A stretch of DNA of 64,000 nucleotides from Liolophura sinensis (lineage: Eukaryota; Mollusca; Polyplacophora; Chitonida; Chitonidae), in the NCBI RefSeq assembly GCF_032854445.1, contig NC_088306.1:7997924-8061923 (forward strand), read 5' to 3'. Below the pieces are notes generated by a model. The model saw only the letters and a program-made list of their open reading frames with translations. It made no database searches and was not told the DNA's origin. This document shows positions 47,485 to 57,737 of this stretch, one piece after another. Every line of letters begins with the position of its first letter. Within the stretch, counting starts at the first letter, position 1. The translations under genes were made by a program, and so were the position numbers.

Positions 47485-47950
47485 CTAGACACGTGACAAA
47501 CAATCAGCAATCACATTATCTTTCCCTTTTATGTGTCTAATCTCTAGATTAAATTCTTGCAAAAGCAAACTCCACCGTAACAATCTTCGGTTTTTACCTT
47601 TTAGTTTGTGCAAGAAGGTTAAGGGATTGTGATCTGTATACACAACAATGGGGTAACTTGACGAAGTCACATATACTTCAAAATGCTGTAATGCTAGAAT
47701 CAAGGAGAGACACTCCTTTTCTATTGTCGAATAATTTCTCTGGCACTTGTCAAATTTGCGAGAAAAAACATACAGGGTGATCAACGTGATATGTTTCATT
47801 TTCTTGTAACAAAACTGCCCCAGCAGATATATCACTAGCATCAACAGCTAGCTTAAATGGTAAATTAAAATCAGGTGCTACAAGTATGGGGCTGCTGCTT
47901 AGCATGGCCTTTAATCTATCAAAAGATCTCTGACACTCAATGGACCACAG
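47485..47950 (-). pseudogene. RNase H remnant of the LTR element, two frameshifts
   Basis: After the long frame stops, Ty3/gypsy RNase H coding sequence continues in other frames. One segment contains VDASDISAGAVLL, with the first acidic residue. The 47,485-47,844 segment contains FSRKFDKCQRNYSTIEKECL, VYTDHNPLTFLHKL and NVIADCLSRV, with the remaining catalytic acidic residues. One frameshift lies near 47,945, just after LLKKGAKF, and a second near 47,760, just before FSRKFDK. The domain would otherwise be complete, so the breaks look recent. In Gmr1-like elements this is the C-terminal end of pol. Confidence 0.85.
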
Positions 47951-50900
47951 AATTTAGCACCTTTCTTTAACAGCTGAGTTAATGGCTCACTAACAAATGA
48001 AAAGTTCCTACAGAACTTTCGATAATAACCTGCCATGCCCAAAAAACGCTTTAACTCTCTCTTACATCTTGGCACTGGAAAACAAGAGATAGCAACTCCA
48101 CTAGGATGTACAACATTGAGATCAGTGCTATCTCTGTCTACGTATGGCTTTAACATGTTAATGTGACAAAGTTGTCTAGACTTGCGCCGATCAGGAGTGA
48201 AAATAACATAATTAAGATCACTTAGCCTCTTGTCTACTACATAAGGTCCAAAATAACGAGCCTCAAGTGGCTTACCACTAACTGGAAGTAAGGCCAGTAC
48301 CTTCTGACCAACTTCAAATCTGCGCCTTACTGTCTCTTTGTCATACTTAGTTTTCATACTCTTCTGAGAAGCTGTAAGATTCTCTCTGGCTAACTCACAT
48401 ACTCTGTTGAGCTTAGTACGAAAACTTGACACATACTGTAATAGGTTAACATTGTCACTATCACCAGACACAAACTTTTCCTTGAACAACTGTAGTGGAC
48501 CACGCACAGTATGGCCAAACACAAGCTCAAATGGACTAAATCTAAGTGACTCTTGTACAGACTCTCTTACAGCAAACATTAACAAAGGTACACCCTCGTC
48601 CCAATCTTTCCCTGTCTCAAAGCAGTAAGTTCTTATCATACTTTTCAGTGTCTGATGGAATCTCTCTAGTGCTCCTTGACTTTGTGGGTGATAAGCTGAG
48701 GACTTATACTGGCTAATACCTAGCTCATGCATAACTTGTTGGAACACACCAGACATGAAATTTGAATCTTGGTCTGACTGTACTGACTTAGGCAGACCAA
48801 ACATGGTGAAGAACTTAACTAAAGCCTTAATTACAGTCTTGGCAGTAATATTCCTTAGTGGAATTGCCTCAGGGAAACGAGTTGAAGTACACATTATGGT
48901 TAACATATACTGATTTCCAGACTTTGTCTTAGGTAGCGGACCAACACAATCTATTAAGATTCTACTGAATGGCTCACCAATTGCAGGAATAGGCCTCAAG
49001 GCTGCCTTGGGGATTGTCTGGTTAGGTTTCCCCACTAACTGACATGCATGACAAGACCTGCAAAATTTAGTAACATCTTTCCTTATTCCTGGCCAATAAA
49101 AATGACTGAGAATCTTATGATAGGTCTTATTAACACCTAAATGACCTGCTAACGGCGTTTCATGCGCTATAGTCAGTATGTCTTTACGATAAGACTTGGG
49201 CACAACTACCTGATGCTTAACTGCCCATTCATCCTCCAACGAAACATCGGGAGGTCTCCACTGCCGCATCAATATGCCAGACTTGACATAGTAGTAGCAT
49301 GGGTCAGGTAAAGATTCACCATCTTTAGCTGCATCATTAAACAAGCAAGAAATACTTGGATCACTGTGTTGTTCAGCAATCAACTTAGTCCTACAAAATG
49401 GCTGATCACCACTAACAAAATTAGTATCTACTTCCTGCTGGCTGTCTAATTTGGAAGAATCTCCATCCAACATGTTGTTGAGAAAAGTCTCGCTCAAATC
49501 AACAGTACTACCCTGGTCCGTACTGACTTTTCTAGACATAGCTCTTGTAACAACACAGGACGGATATAAACCCGCTATCTCGCTTTCAACTGGCTCTGTG
49601 ACTGAATTCAGAGAAGGCTTATCAACCATTAAGGGATCAACAGTAACTTTATCATGTGCTAAGTCATTTCCCAACAACAAATGAATACCCTCAAAAGGTA
49701 ATGAAGGCTTAATGCCTACCCTGACAGGTCCAGATATCAAATCTGATGACAAATAAATATCATGAAGGGGAACACTGACAAAGTCACTAGACTCTACACC
49801 TCTAATAAGTGCACGAACCCCAGAGTATGACTCTTCAGAAAAGGGCAGAGTATTCATCAACAACAGAGACTGAGATGCCCCAGTATCCCTCAATATCTTT
49901 ATAGGGGTAGCACAAGACATGTCGCTTCTAAGCGACACTGAACCAGAATTGATAAACGGAGCGAAGCTATCCATAGAGCATTTGGGAATCTTATCCAATC
50001 CCATATCAGCTAACTCAGATCTGCTTTTAACTGCTGATGTAACTTCCGGCAATGTTTTGTGCATTGTAACACAAATACCTGTGGGCTTAGACTCATTCTC
50101 AGCTTCCCGTCTCCTTTTCAACTTGTAACATTCACTCATCACGTGACCTTCCCGCTTGCAAAAATTACAAGTGACCCTATTTCGAGGACTACCACTCCAA
50201 CCTGAACTACGTGAACCATGAGCTGTAGAACCACTGGAGCCTGGTGTAGAACTCTTCTGTGTAGAGCTACCTCTACCTGTTGCATGTGACTGGGTATTTC
50301 TACGTGTAAATGAATTAAATGGCTTACCCGTGTATGTAACCCTATGTGTCAAGGAATAATCATCAGCTAAACTGGCTGCCTCTTCAAGTGTACTCGCCTT
50401 CTGCACATGAACGAACACCTTCACATCATTATGAATACAACGCTTGAACTCTTCTACCAGCACAAGCTGACGCAAACTTTCAAAATCCTTGCCTATTTTC
50501 TTGGCTGTACACCAGCAATCAAACAACTGCTCCTTAGCTCGACCAAACTCAACGTATGTCTGATCTCTACCTTTTTCACAGTTACGAAATTTCTGGCGGT
50601 AAGCTTCAGGCACCAATTCATAACCCTTCAAAATTACCTCTTTCACATAGTCATAATTGGAAGCATTCTCTACACTTAACTGAGTGTAAATTTCTCTAGC
50701 CTTTCCAATTAGCACACTCTGTAATAATATAGTCCAGATCTCTTTAGGCCACTTTAAACTATTTGCAATTTTCTCAAAATGCAGAAAATATTTATCCACC
50801 TCTTTTTCCTGAAAGGATGGAACTAACCGAATGTATTTGGTCACATCAAATCCTGAATCCTGTCTACCGGAAGGACCCGGTTTCTCACCTCTCTCAACCT

Positions 50901-51342
50901 CTAACTTTTTCATTTGAAACTCCAATTCTCTTTCCCTCTCTCTTTCTTGCATTTCTCTCTCCTCTCTCTCTCTCTGCATTTTCAACTTTTCTAACTCTAT
51001 CTCATGTTCCCTCTCTTTCTCTTGCCTCTCTCTCTCATGTTCCCTCTCTTTCTCTCTCTCTCTTTCCTCTTTCTCCAATCTCAACTTTAACTCAAACTGC
51101 TTAAACTTAAGCTCAGCATCAGACTGACCCTCGAACTCATAATCAGATAATGCAGAACTATCAAACTTGCCTATCTCCACTAAATGTTTCAACAAAGTAT
51201 ACTGCATATCTCTTTTCCTCCATGAAGACTTTACGGACAAACCTAAAAATGTCCCTAACTTAACCAAGTCTTCCTTCTTTAAACTCTCAAAAACATCCTG
51301 ATCGGGCGCATTAACAAACTGTTTAGGATCAAAATCTCCCAT
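47911..51342 (-). CDS. Gag-protease-integrase polyprotein fused to RT connection segment
   Basis: 1,143 codons; the ATG at 51,342 lies about 107 bp past the primer binding site. Residues about 85-150 are a highly charged Glu/Arg/Lys coiled coil. Residues about 165-335 form a SCAN-like capsid (AREIYTQLS, YDYVKEVILKGYEL, EAYRQKFR, QLVLVEEFKRCI). A CCHC zinc knuckle occupies 392-405 (CNFCKREGHVMSEC). The aspartic protease motif is at D486 (RDTGAS). Integrase has its zinc domain at about 727-768 (GHLGVNKT, FYWPGI, CRSC at 761-764), the core triad D798, D857 and E893 with 35 residues between the last two, and a GPY/F module at 1,032. RT connection sequence (FPVPRCKRELKRFLGMAGYY) starts at about 1,088. 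Fingers and palm with the YxDD motif are absent. The join keeps the frame open. Confidence 0.92.
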   Translation of the reverse strand: MGDFDPKQFVNAPDQDVFESLKKEDLVKLGTFLGLSVKSSWRKRDMQYTLLKHLVEIGKFDSSALSDYEFEGQSDAELKFKQFELKLRLEKEEREREKEREHERERQEKEREHEIELEKLKMQREREEREMQERERERELEFQMKKLEVERGEKPGPSGRQDSGFDVTKYIRLVPSFQEKEVDKYFLHFEKIANSLKWPKEIWTILLQSVLIGKAREIYTQLSVENASNYDYVKEVILKGYELVPEAYRQKFRNCEKGRDQTYVEFGRAKEQLFDCWCTAKKIGKDFESLRQLVLVEEFKRCIHNDVKVFVHVQKASTLEEAASLADDYSLTHRVTYTGKPFNSFTRRNTQSHATGRGSSTQKSSTPGSSGSTAHGSRSSGWSGSPRNRVTCNFCKREGHVMSECYKLKRRREAENESKPTGICVTMHKTLPEVTSAVKSRSELADMGLDKIPKCSMDSFAPFINSGSVSLRSDMSCATPIKILRDTGASQSLLLMNTLPFSEESYSGVRALIRGVESSDFVSVPLHDIYLSSDLISGPVRVGIKPSLPFEGIHLLLGNDLAHDKVTVDPLMVDKPSLNSVTEPVESEIAGLYPSCVVTRAMSRKVSTDQGSTVDLSETFLNNMLDGDSSKLDSQQEVDTNFVSGDQPFCRTKLIAEQHSDPSISCLFNDAAKDGESLPDPCYYYVKSGILMRQWRPPDVSLEDEWAVKHQVVVPKSYRKDILTIAHETPLAGHLGVNKTYHKILSHFYWPGIRKDVTKFCRSCHACQLVGKPNQTIPKAALRPIPAIGEPFSRILIDCVGPLPKTKSGNQYMLTIMCTSTRFPEAIPLRNITAKTVIKALVKFFTMFGLPKSVQSDQDSNFMSGVFQQVMHELGISQYKSSAYHPQSQGALERFHQTLKSMIRTYCFETGKDWDEGVPLLMFAVRESVQESLRFSPFELVFGHTVRGPLQLFKEKFVSGDSDNVNLLQYVSSFRTKLNRVCELARENLTASQKSMKTKYDKETVRRRFEVGQKVLALLPVSGKPLEARYFGPYVVDKRLSDLNYVIFTPDRRKSRQLCHINMLKPYVDRDSTDLNVVHPSGVAISCFPVPRCKRELKRFLGMAGYYRKFCRNFSFVSEPLTQLLKKGAKFCGPLSVRDLLID
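48082..48150 (-). other. Junction where the RT core is missing
   Basis: Only about 20 residues lie between the end of integrase (INMLKPYV) and the RT connection (FPVPRCKRELKRF). In the known gene order about 300 or more residues of linker, fingers and palm belong here. The missing piece is therefore on the order of 1 kb, and the deletion is in frame. Confidence 0.8.
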
Positions 51343-51448
51343 TGTAAATATTTAGCCACTGAATCATTCACCGTTAAAATTAAGCAATCGCTTCTCACTT
51401 GTGTTTAACTTCAAATATCCGGTGCAAAACAAAAGGGAAACAATTCTT

Positions 51449-51466
51449 TCCCGGACAAGCCCCCAA
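51449..51466 (-). promoter_or_regulatory. Primer binding site, tRNA-Pro type
   Basis: Minus strand reads TGGGGGCTTGTCCGGGA, five bases inside the 5' LTR boundary. It is complementary to the 3' end of tRNA-Pro including CCA; the same tRNA primes murine leukaemia virus, whose site differs at about two of 18 positions. Confidence 0.85.
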
Positions 51467-51470
51467 TTTC

Positions 51471-52488
51471 TGTTACGGTATAGAAAACAGCAACAGAAAA
51501 CAGACTCAGTGACTCAATATTACAATGTAAACAATGCTTTATATATAAAATGAGACGTACAGTTTTACAGACAGTTCAACAACAACAACAACATACACAT
51601 CAGTATTACCGGTCTTTACAAGTTTCCAGTTCACCTTTGCATCCCAAGGAACGTATTCCAGGAAATCCAACGTAAAGACCATGGGATAAACACACAATTC
51701 ACACAAGTCACAAATTGTCCTAGACAGGTACTTCGCTAGGATAGCGAACACGAACACAGTACACAGGTTACACAGAACTGGAACAGTCAAGCCTTTGAAT
51801 GACGTCACACCCGCAGAGCACAACACAGGGTAAATACAGGCATGGAGGTATAATCCACTTTAGATCAGTCACAGCTCCCGCAGAAGCTCACAAACGAGCC
51901 GTTCAGAGACGTAGAGTAATGTCACCCTGTGGCAGAACGAACGTCCTTTGCCAAAACTGAAAACTTCAGTTTAGAGTCCTTGACGACCTAGTCGGTCAGG
52001 TGAGGTCAGCGTGTTAAACAAATTACACAGTCCACACTGTATAATCATAATAAAGATCCGAACACCAATAAACGTGACTTCCGCAGAAATTCACATAAAC
52101 CAGACTTCAGTACTACTGTGGTACACAAACGGTGCCGGCATAAAAAATCTGTCCTCCCAAATGAAACTGGCATCACCAGCTCATATAAATATAATGGACT
52201 CGATACGAGAGCGTCGCACACTCTCCTGGCTCCCAGTGGATGCAGCAAAAATACCTCCACTCTGCACAGAAAACACGGCTTATATACGCTCCAGCTGGAT
52301 TCAACTATTTTTAAACACAGAGTTTAACAGCCAATGAACAGCCAGTTAAATAAACAGAGCCTTGAACAAGGTGCTTTCAGCCAGGTCCGCGCTGTACATA
52401 TATAACAGGGCCTGTTATGCTTATAACATATAACACCAAGGTCCGCAGACTAACAGTACATGAAAACATTAAATAGTCATACATAACA
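51471..52488 (-). repeat. 5' LTR
   Basis: 1,018 bp, termini TGTTATG and TAACA in element sense. Carries the promoter for the element. Nearly identical to the 3' LTR apart from the retroposon there. Confidence 0.93.
52279..52286 (-). promoter_or_regulatory. TATA box of the 5' LTR
   Basis: Minus strand reads GCGTATATAAGCCG, a good TATA match about 200 bp inside the LTR. The expected RNA start is some 25-30 bp downstream, near 52,250. In the 3' LTR the retroposon inserted about 15-20 bp downstream of the same box. Confidence 0.65.
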
Positions 52489-52492
52489 ATCT
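52489..52492. repeat. Target-site duplication, right
   Basis: ATCT, matching 45,678-45,681. Confidence 0.85.
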
Positions 52493-55400
52493 CATGACAG
52501 CATTTGCATCCTGGACGATACTTGGTTATACATTTGAACTAAAGCTTGTCATGACCAATACAAAATAAATACAAATACAAATCAATATTGACATTTTAAT
52601 TTAGCAAACAAATATACTTTTGATGCAGAAGGGGTTCCAAGTCATAATATTTATACACATAGAGCTTTTGTAACATTCAGAAGTAAAAATATACGCGGTC
52701 TTCTCGAATCTTCTCAATAATGAGTCGTTACAGAGAAAAACTACAACTGAAGGGATGTGTGGTGTACAAAGTAAATTTCTCCTTCCGTCATCCATTCAAC
52801 TCCCTGGATCTTCGATCCTTCGATGTCTTCAAGTATATATACATATAATTTTGACGATATCAGTATTTCGACTTTAAAAAAAAGTCATCCTCAGGAGAAT
52901 TTTACCAAGCCAGGCACTTCTGAGCTATATATACATGTATATAGGCAATATTATCTTAGAAAAGCACAAGGAGCTAGCATGTCTGATAAGTTTGATAACA
53001 CATATTTATGGTGTCGCTTTAGTGTCAGTGAGATTTGGCAAGATATACAATGATGAATGGATTGTTGTGTCGTGTATGATATATCTCATTGCAGCGTCAG
53101 TAAACAGTCAAGAGTCAACAAAGCGGATAACGAACATTGAAGACACACATATATGCATCTCTATAAATATAAAAACATTTTTTTAAGGCATTTAAACGGG
53201 TCCATTCAGTTGGTGCCATATTTTTGACATGTATTTTGACCGCTCGCCCTGTCTTTCAACATAAGGACAATGAATCCAAATGACAGAGATGTCGTCTTAG
53301 TGCTAATCTCGGGGAGAGGAAATCTGTTGGATTTTACGTATCTTTTGTGCTAGATTTTCACATACGGGTTTAGGAAAATCATTCCAAGACATGAAAGTTT
53401 TCACGTTCTCTAGTTCTCTTATAAATAAGGTGGGGTTGTTACAAATCCCTTGTGCTTGTTGATGAGGGCTCTGATCCATTCAACTTTTGTAGGCCATGAT
53501 TGTGTTTAGCAATAAGGCGCAAAAACACCAATACTGAAACTGTGGTAGTGTATATACTGCCCGGTACACGAATCCACGATAAGCTTCTCCATGGTTGATT
53601 TACCGAGAGTTGAAGCCTTATTGCTGTTGTTGTTAGGGATGGTCAACTTTCTGTTCTTATATTTTAAATGCGCATGCGTCACAGTTTTTGAGTGCGCATC
53701 GGCCATCTATTATTCATTATGACTACACTACTCAGAACATGGATAAAATTGAGTCACTATGTGATATACAATGTAAGAAATCAGAGCTAGATTTCGAAAT
53801 GACTTTATTTTCTTTGATGCATTAATAGGCATTTTAAACTGTGCTTAGCAATAATGCGCCACTAGCCGCCATGTACGAAGAAAAAAGCGCTAAAGATACT
53901 AGGTGTAGGAGAAAGAATTGCTTAAAAGAAAAATCCTTGAGGATGATGTTTTAACTATCAGCAAGCCAAATCAAATGAAATCAAACAAAACATGAAAATA
54001 AATAAAATGCGACAACATTGAAGAGAAATGAAGAATTCATTTCACCATTTATATTCATGGTGTTATTTTATCCACAACGGATAACGCGTTATGCACTTTA
54101 TGTGTTAGAGAAAAAAATTTATTTAAAAAGTGTCACAAGTGTTGCCTACAATCAGCCAGCATTTGGTGTGCTGCAAAGCTGGGGTCTCTCCATATCGTTG
54201 TTACGGAAGAGTTGTAGGAGGGCAGAGGCAGAACTCGGCTGAATTCTTCATTTACCTAGAAAAGGCTAAACAGGGGAAAGTGGAAATGCCTGATATTCAT
54301 GAAAGTATCCACTCTACTTTCTACAAACAAGCCCCAACATATTTTTACCTGCCACGAACAGAGTGGTGTCCATGTTGTTGTTGGACATATGGACCATTTT
54401 TCTCTCTTTAGGACTGACAATTCAAAAGACTACAACATAGAGAGAAAAGTGTACAGAGTATAGACCATAGTGTGTCATTTGGCAAACGGTAACACGTACA
54501 TGTAGCCGTTGAAATTTGGCCTCTTATCTGTTTATATGTACCAAATTACACACCCCCTAACACCAAGGCCTAAAGGAATACAGAATTCGACGCAGTTTGG
54601 CTGACGGGGGTTTCCTGGGTGGAGATGGGAGTTTCCTGGGTTAAATCTTGCAGCCTCGAATAAACGTTCCATACCTAAAATTTAGCTAAGGCTAAACTTC
54701 CTTATCTCTCACACTTGTCAATAAAAATCGATTTTGTATTCCATTAAACAGAATCAAATATAAGACCGAGACGCGCCGAATTTGGATGGTTGTATCAAGT
54801 GACACAGCTTTAAGAAATTAAAAAACTACACGTTTGCTTCAAAACATGCTGATACATGTGTACAGGCATTATTCTTACTAATACCATTGGAGACATTCTA
54901 AATTGCAAAAAATACTGTGCATGTATCACCAACAAATGTGCATAATATGGCAAATCTAATAAATCTATGGTTTGGTAAGCAGGTTACGACACAACGGTCA
55001 GTTGTACATATACCATGAGAGAGCCGCAAATGTTGAGAAAACGTCTTTGATATTAGGAATTCATAGGTCTTTGATGGAAAAACTACTACAAATCACGGCT
55101 TTGTTTTATCTCCAGAACAATCCGTAGGTTGATATTAGCATTACATAGTTGTTGCAAGCTTGAGTAAGGCCTAAAACACCATTCAAATAAATTGTGGCAA
55201 GGCATTTCAGAATAGCGGCGTTTTACTTTAAAATACCGGTATACATGGGTTAGGAAGACTGTTTTATCTTGCCCCTGTTCACATTTTAACGTCTTGCCTT
55301 TTGCTGCAATGCAACTAATATTTGGCGATCGTTTGGGAGCGTGGTTAACTTATTGAAAGACATTGTAAATTTTATTTTAAATACAACAATAATTTGGTTA

Positions 55401-55782
55401 TTCATAATTATCTGTCGTGTCGAGGTAACTTATTTCATAATTGAAACGCCAAAAAGAGAGAGCGAGAACACTTTGAATCCACGTTGTCGTTATCGACTGG
55501 TCAACAGTGAAATCACATGATGGCTGTGTATCAAGTACATTTATCGAAAAGGTGTCGCTAACACGTTCACGAGAGCACTTTCATATCCTTTTCAGCTTCA
55601 TTAACCATAAGCCTTTGAAGCACCGATATCGTTGTGGCTGGTGTACAAACATATCATCAAAATCCAAATGGATCAATATTACCCGGCTGTCTTACATAAT
55701 ACATCCTTGTGTATGCACTGAACGGAACATAAAATGAGGAATCATGATCAATTTGCTTTGATATTTTACCATTTCACGATCA
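52493..55782. other. Anonymous noncoding region
   Basis: About 3.3 kb with no supported gene. Near 55,156-55,195 (GGCCTAAAACACCATTCAAA) there is a V-SINE tail-like scrap resembling 9,825. GCAATAAGGC and GCCTTATTGC at about 53,508 and 53,612 are an inverted pair, but no mobile element border was found. At 55,560-55,630 lies R8, a repeat shared with 57,490-57,590 and 58,470-58,550 (GAGCACTTTCATATCCTTTT, TTCATTAACCATAAGCCTTT). Confidence 0.45.
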
Positions 55783-57140
55783 GTAAATATCCTCACTCCC
55801 CTCTTGCATCTGTACCCATGACTTCTGTCTGGACATCATCATTGATTTGCTGTAAAGCTGTATCATATCTTAATGTGTAAACGTCCGTACATCATCACTG
55901 ATTTACCAGCCCCGCTGGCTCAGTCGGTAGAGCGTCCGCTTCACGAGCGGTAGATTCATGGTCAATCCTGGGTCGAGTCACACCCAAGACCTTAAAAGGC
56001 GGAGTTGTGACTTCGACGGTTGGCGTTCAGCATTAGGCGGATAGTACGACTGATTGTCCCGTATCAGTATAATGGCTTGGGCGGGGAGGCCTACTTACCT
56101 GCGGTAAGTCGTCTAAGTGAAGAAGCACTAAATAAAAGAGCAGTGGAAATTCATCCTGCTACAAGGGGGCAAATTACACGTACATGCACACCAAGGACTC
56201 ATTCGTCGTCATATGATTGAAAAATTGCTAAGTACGACGATATACCCCAAGACACTCACTCATCATTGATTTGCTGTGAATTTATTCCGACGTGTAACTC
56301 CCCACTCCCCACTTGCATCTCCACCCCATGACATCTGTCTGTACATGTTCAATGATTTGCTGTGCATCTGTAACGCATCACAACGTGTAAATGTCTTCCC
56401 TCCCCAGATGAATCTGTACCCCATGACTTCTGTCTGTACATCATCGATGGTTTCCTGTAAATCTCCAACGTATCACAACGTGTAAATATCCTCACTCACA
56501 ACTGGCATCTGTACCCATGACTTCTGTCTGAACATCATCAATGATTTGATGTGAAGCTCTAACATGTCTCGACGTGTAAGTGTCTTCCCTCCCCACATGA
56601 ATCTGTACCCCATGATTTCTGTGCGTACATCATCAATGATTTGCTGTGAATCTGTAACGCATCACAACGTGTAAATGTCTTCCCTCCCCAGATGAATCTG
56701 TACCCCATGACTTCTGTCTGTACATCATCGATGGTTTCCTGTAAATCTCCAACGTATCACAACGTGTAAATATCCTCACTCACAACTGGCATCTGTACCC
56801 ATGACTTCTGTCTGAACATCATCAATGATTTGATGTGAAGCTCTAACATATCTCGACGTGTAAGTGTCTTCCCTCCCCACATGAATCTGTACCCCATAAT
56901 TTCTGAGCGTACATCATCAATGATTTGCTGTGAAGCTCTAACATTACACAACGTGTTAATGCCTACCTTCCCAGATGAATATGTACCTCATGACTTCTGT
57001 CTGTACATCATGAATGGTTTACTGTGAAGCTCTAACATTTTACAACGTGTAAATGTCTACCCTCCCCACATGAGTCTGTACTCATGGCTTTTCCGTCTGC
57101 ATCATTACTGATTTGTTGTGATTTGCGTGTAAATAACCTC
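55783..57140. repeat. 95-bp satellite with 284-bp higher-order period
   Basis: Monomers of 94-95 bp carry ACGTGTAAATGTCTTCCCTC, CCCACATGAATCTGTACCCC, ATGACTTCTGTCTGTACATC and AATGATTTGCTGTGAAGCTC. Monomer anchors at 56,376, 56,471, 56,565 and 56,660 give steps of 95, 94 and 95. The three-monomer block starting at 56,376 recurs almost unchanged at 56,660, a higher-order period of 284 bp. Outer monomers are more diverged. A SINE interrupts the array at 55,909-56,250. Confidence 0.9.
55909..56250 (+). mobile_element. tRNA-derived SINE, complete, inside the satellite
   Basis: Head GCCCCGCTGGCTCAGTCGGT, AGAGCGTCCGCTTCACGAGC and CCTGGGTCGAGTCACACC carries box A (TGGCTCAGTCGG) and box B (GGGTCGAGTC). 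The body includes GGCGTTCAGCATTAGGCGGA and GTAAGTCGTCTAAGTGAAG. The tail is CGTCATATGATTGAAAAATT, GCTAAGTACGACG, then CACTCACT. CATCACTGATTT (55,893) and CATCATTGATTT (56,251) flank it, but the satellite itself contains this motif, so it is only a likely target duplication. It is not a tRNA gene: there is no acceptor-stem pairing and the tail is long. Confidence 0.85.
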
Positions 57141-57610
57141 TCGCCATACTTGCCGGTTTTAACGAGAAATAAAAAATGTTTTGCTCTTGAAAACTTTAGA
57201 ATAAATAGAAAAATAGCACATTGTTATATTGAAAGGTTTCGTTCTAAGCAAATCTGTGCCAGGATATAAAAGCCTTCGACTATCGTCAATTTGTAAACGA
57301 TTTTATCCCGAAGCTTTGCTTTCTGTGTGTTAATAATGTTTGGTTTTCTAAAAATGTATATTGATTATTCCCAAAGACCTGTAATGCTTAGATAGTGTAT
57401 CGCATATTACACTGAAAATGAAGATCAAGCAGGTGGATAGGCGAACGGCTAGAATTAATACAACGTGAAGGGTTTCTTTTACGCGTTTCTGTCGGAAAAG
57501 TGTTTGCGGCATATGATGTGAAAAGGTCGCTTTCGCGTCAGATTAAGTTTCATTAACTCTAAACTTTTGAAACACCTGACTCCCCGGAGATTTTTTTAAG
57601 GAATATGCCG
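57141..57610. other. Non-satellite spacer splitting the array
   Basis: Contains R8-like sequence at 57,490-57,590. No gene. Confidence 0.5.
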
Positions 57611-57690
57611 GAATTTATTCCGACGTGTAACTCCCCACTCCCCACTTGCATCTCCACCCCATGACATCTGTCTGTATGCCTCTGTTGCTT
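57611..57690. repeat. Displaced satellite piece
   Basis: 57,611-57,676 is identical by eye over 66 bp to 56,278-56,343 (from GAATTTATTCCGACGTG to CTGTCTGTA), though 470 bp of other sequence separates it from the main array. It suggests recent exchange or a recent move. Confidence 0.85.
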
Positions 57691-57737
57691 ATGACCTCTG
57701 TCTGTATATTAAAGTCGTTTTACTTTGACTGTCTAAC

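Larger units (their letters stand above)
45682..52488 (-). mobile_element. Gmr1-like Ty3/gypsy LTR retrotransposon lacking the RT core
   Basis: A 6,807-bp element, transcribed leftwards. It has two LTRs beginning TGTTA and ending TAACA, a 4-bp target duplication, a primer binding site next to the 5' LTR (right side), one long gag-protease-integrase frame, RT connection plus RNase H remnants after integrase, and a polypurine tract beside the 3' LTR (left side). Integrase upstream of RT/RNase H is the hallmark of Gmr1-like Metaviridae, described from cod and found in other aquatic animals; other Ty3/gypsy elements have integrase last. The LTRs differ at two substitutions in 1,018 aligned bases, so the insertion is recent. 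It cannot be autonomous because the RT fingers and palm are missing. The gag capsid resembles the SCAN domain, which is known to descend from this clade. Confidence 0.93.

Noticed and set aside
50763-51104. 113-codon serine/leucine-rich plus-strand frame
   Set aside because: Antisense shadow of the coiled-coil part of gag.
53500-53720. Possible MITE with inverted repeats
   Set aside because: Only a 10-bp inverted pair (GCAATAAGGC and GCCTTATTGC) was seen, with no target duplication or second copy.
55909-55990. tRNA gene
   Set aside because: Box A and box B are present, but the acceptor stem does not pair and the sequence continues into a SINE body and LINE-like tail.
55783-57140. CRISPR-like array
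   Set aside because: Repeat units are contiguous satellite monomers without unique spacers, and the sequence is eukaryotic.
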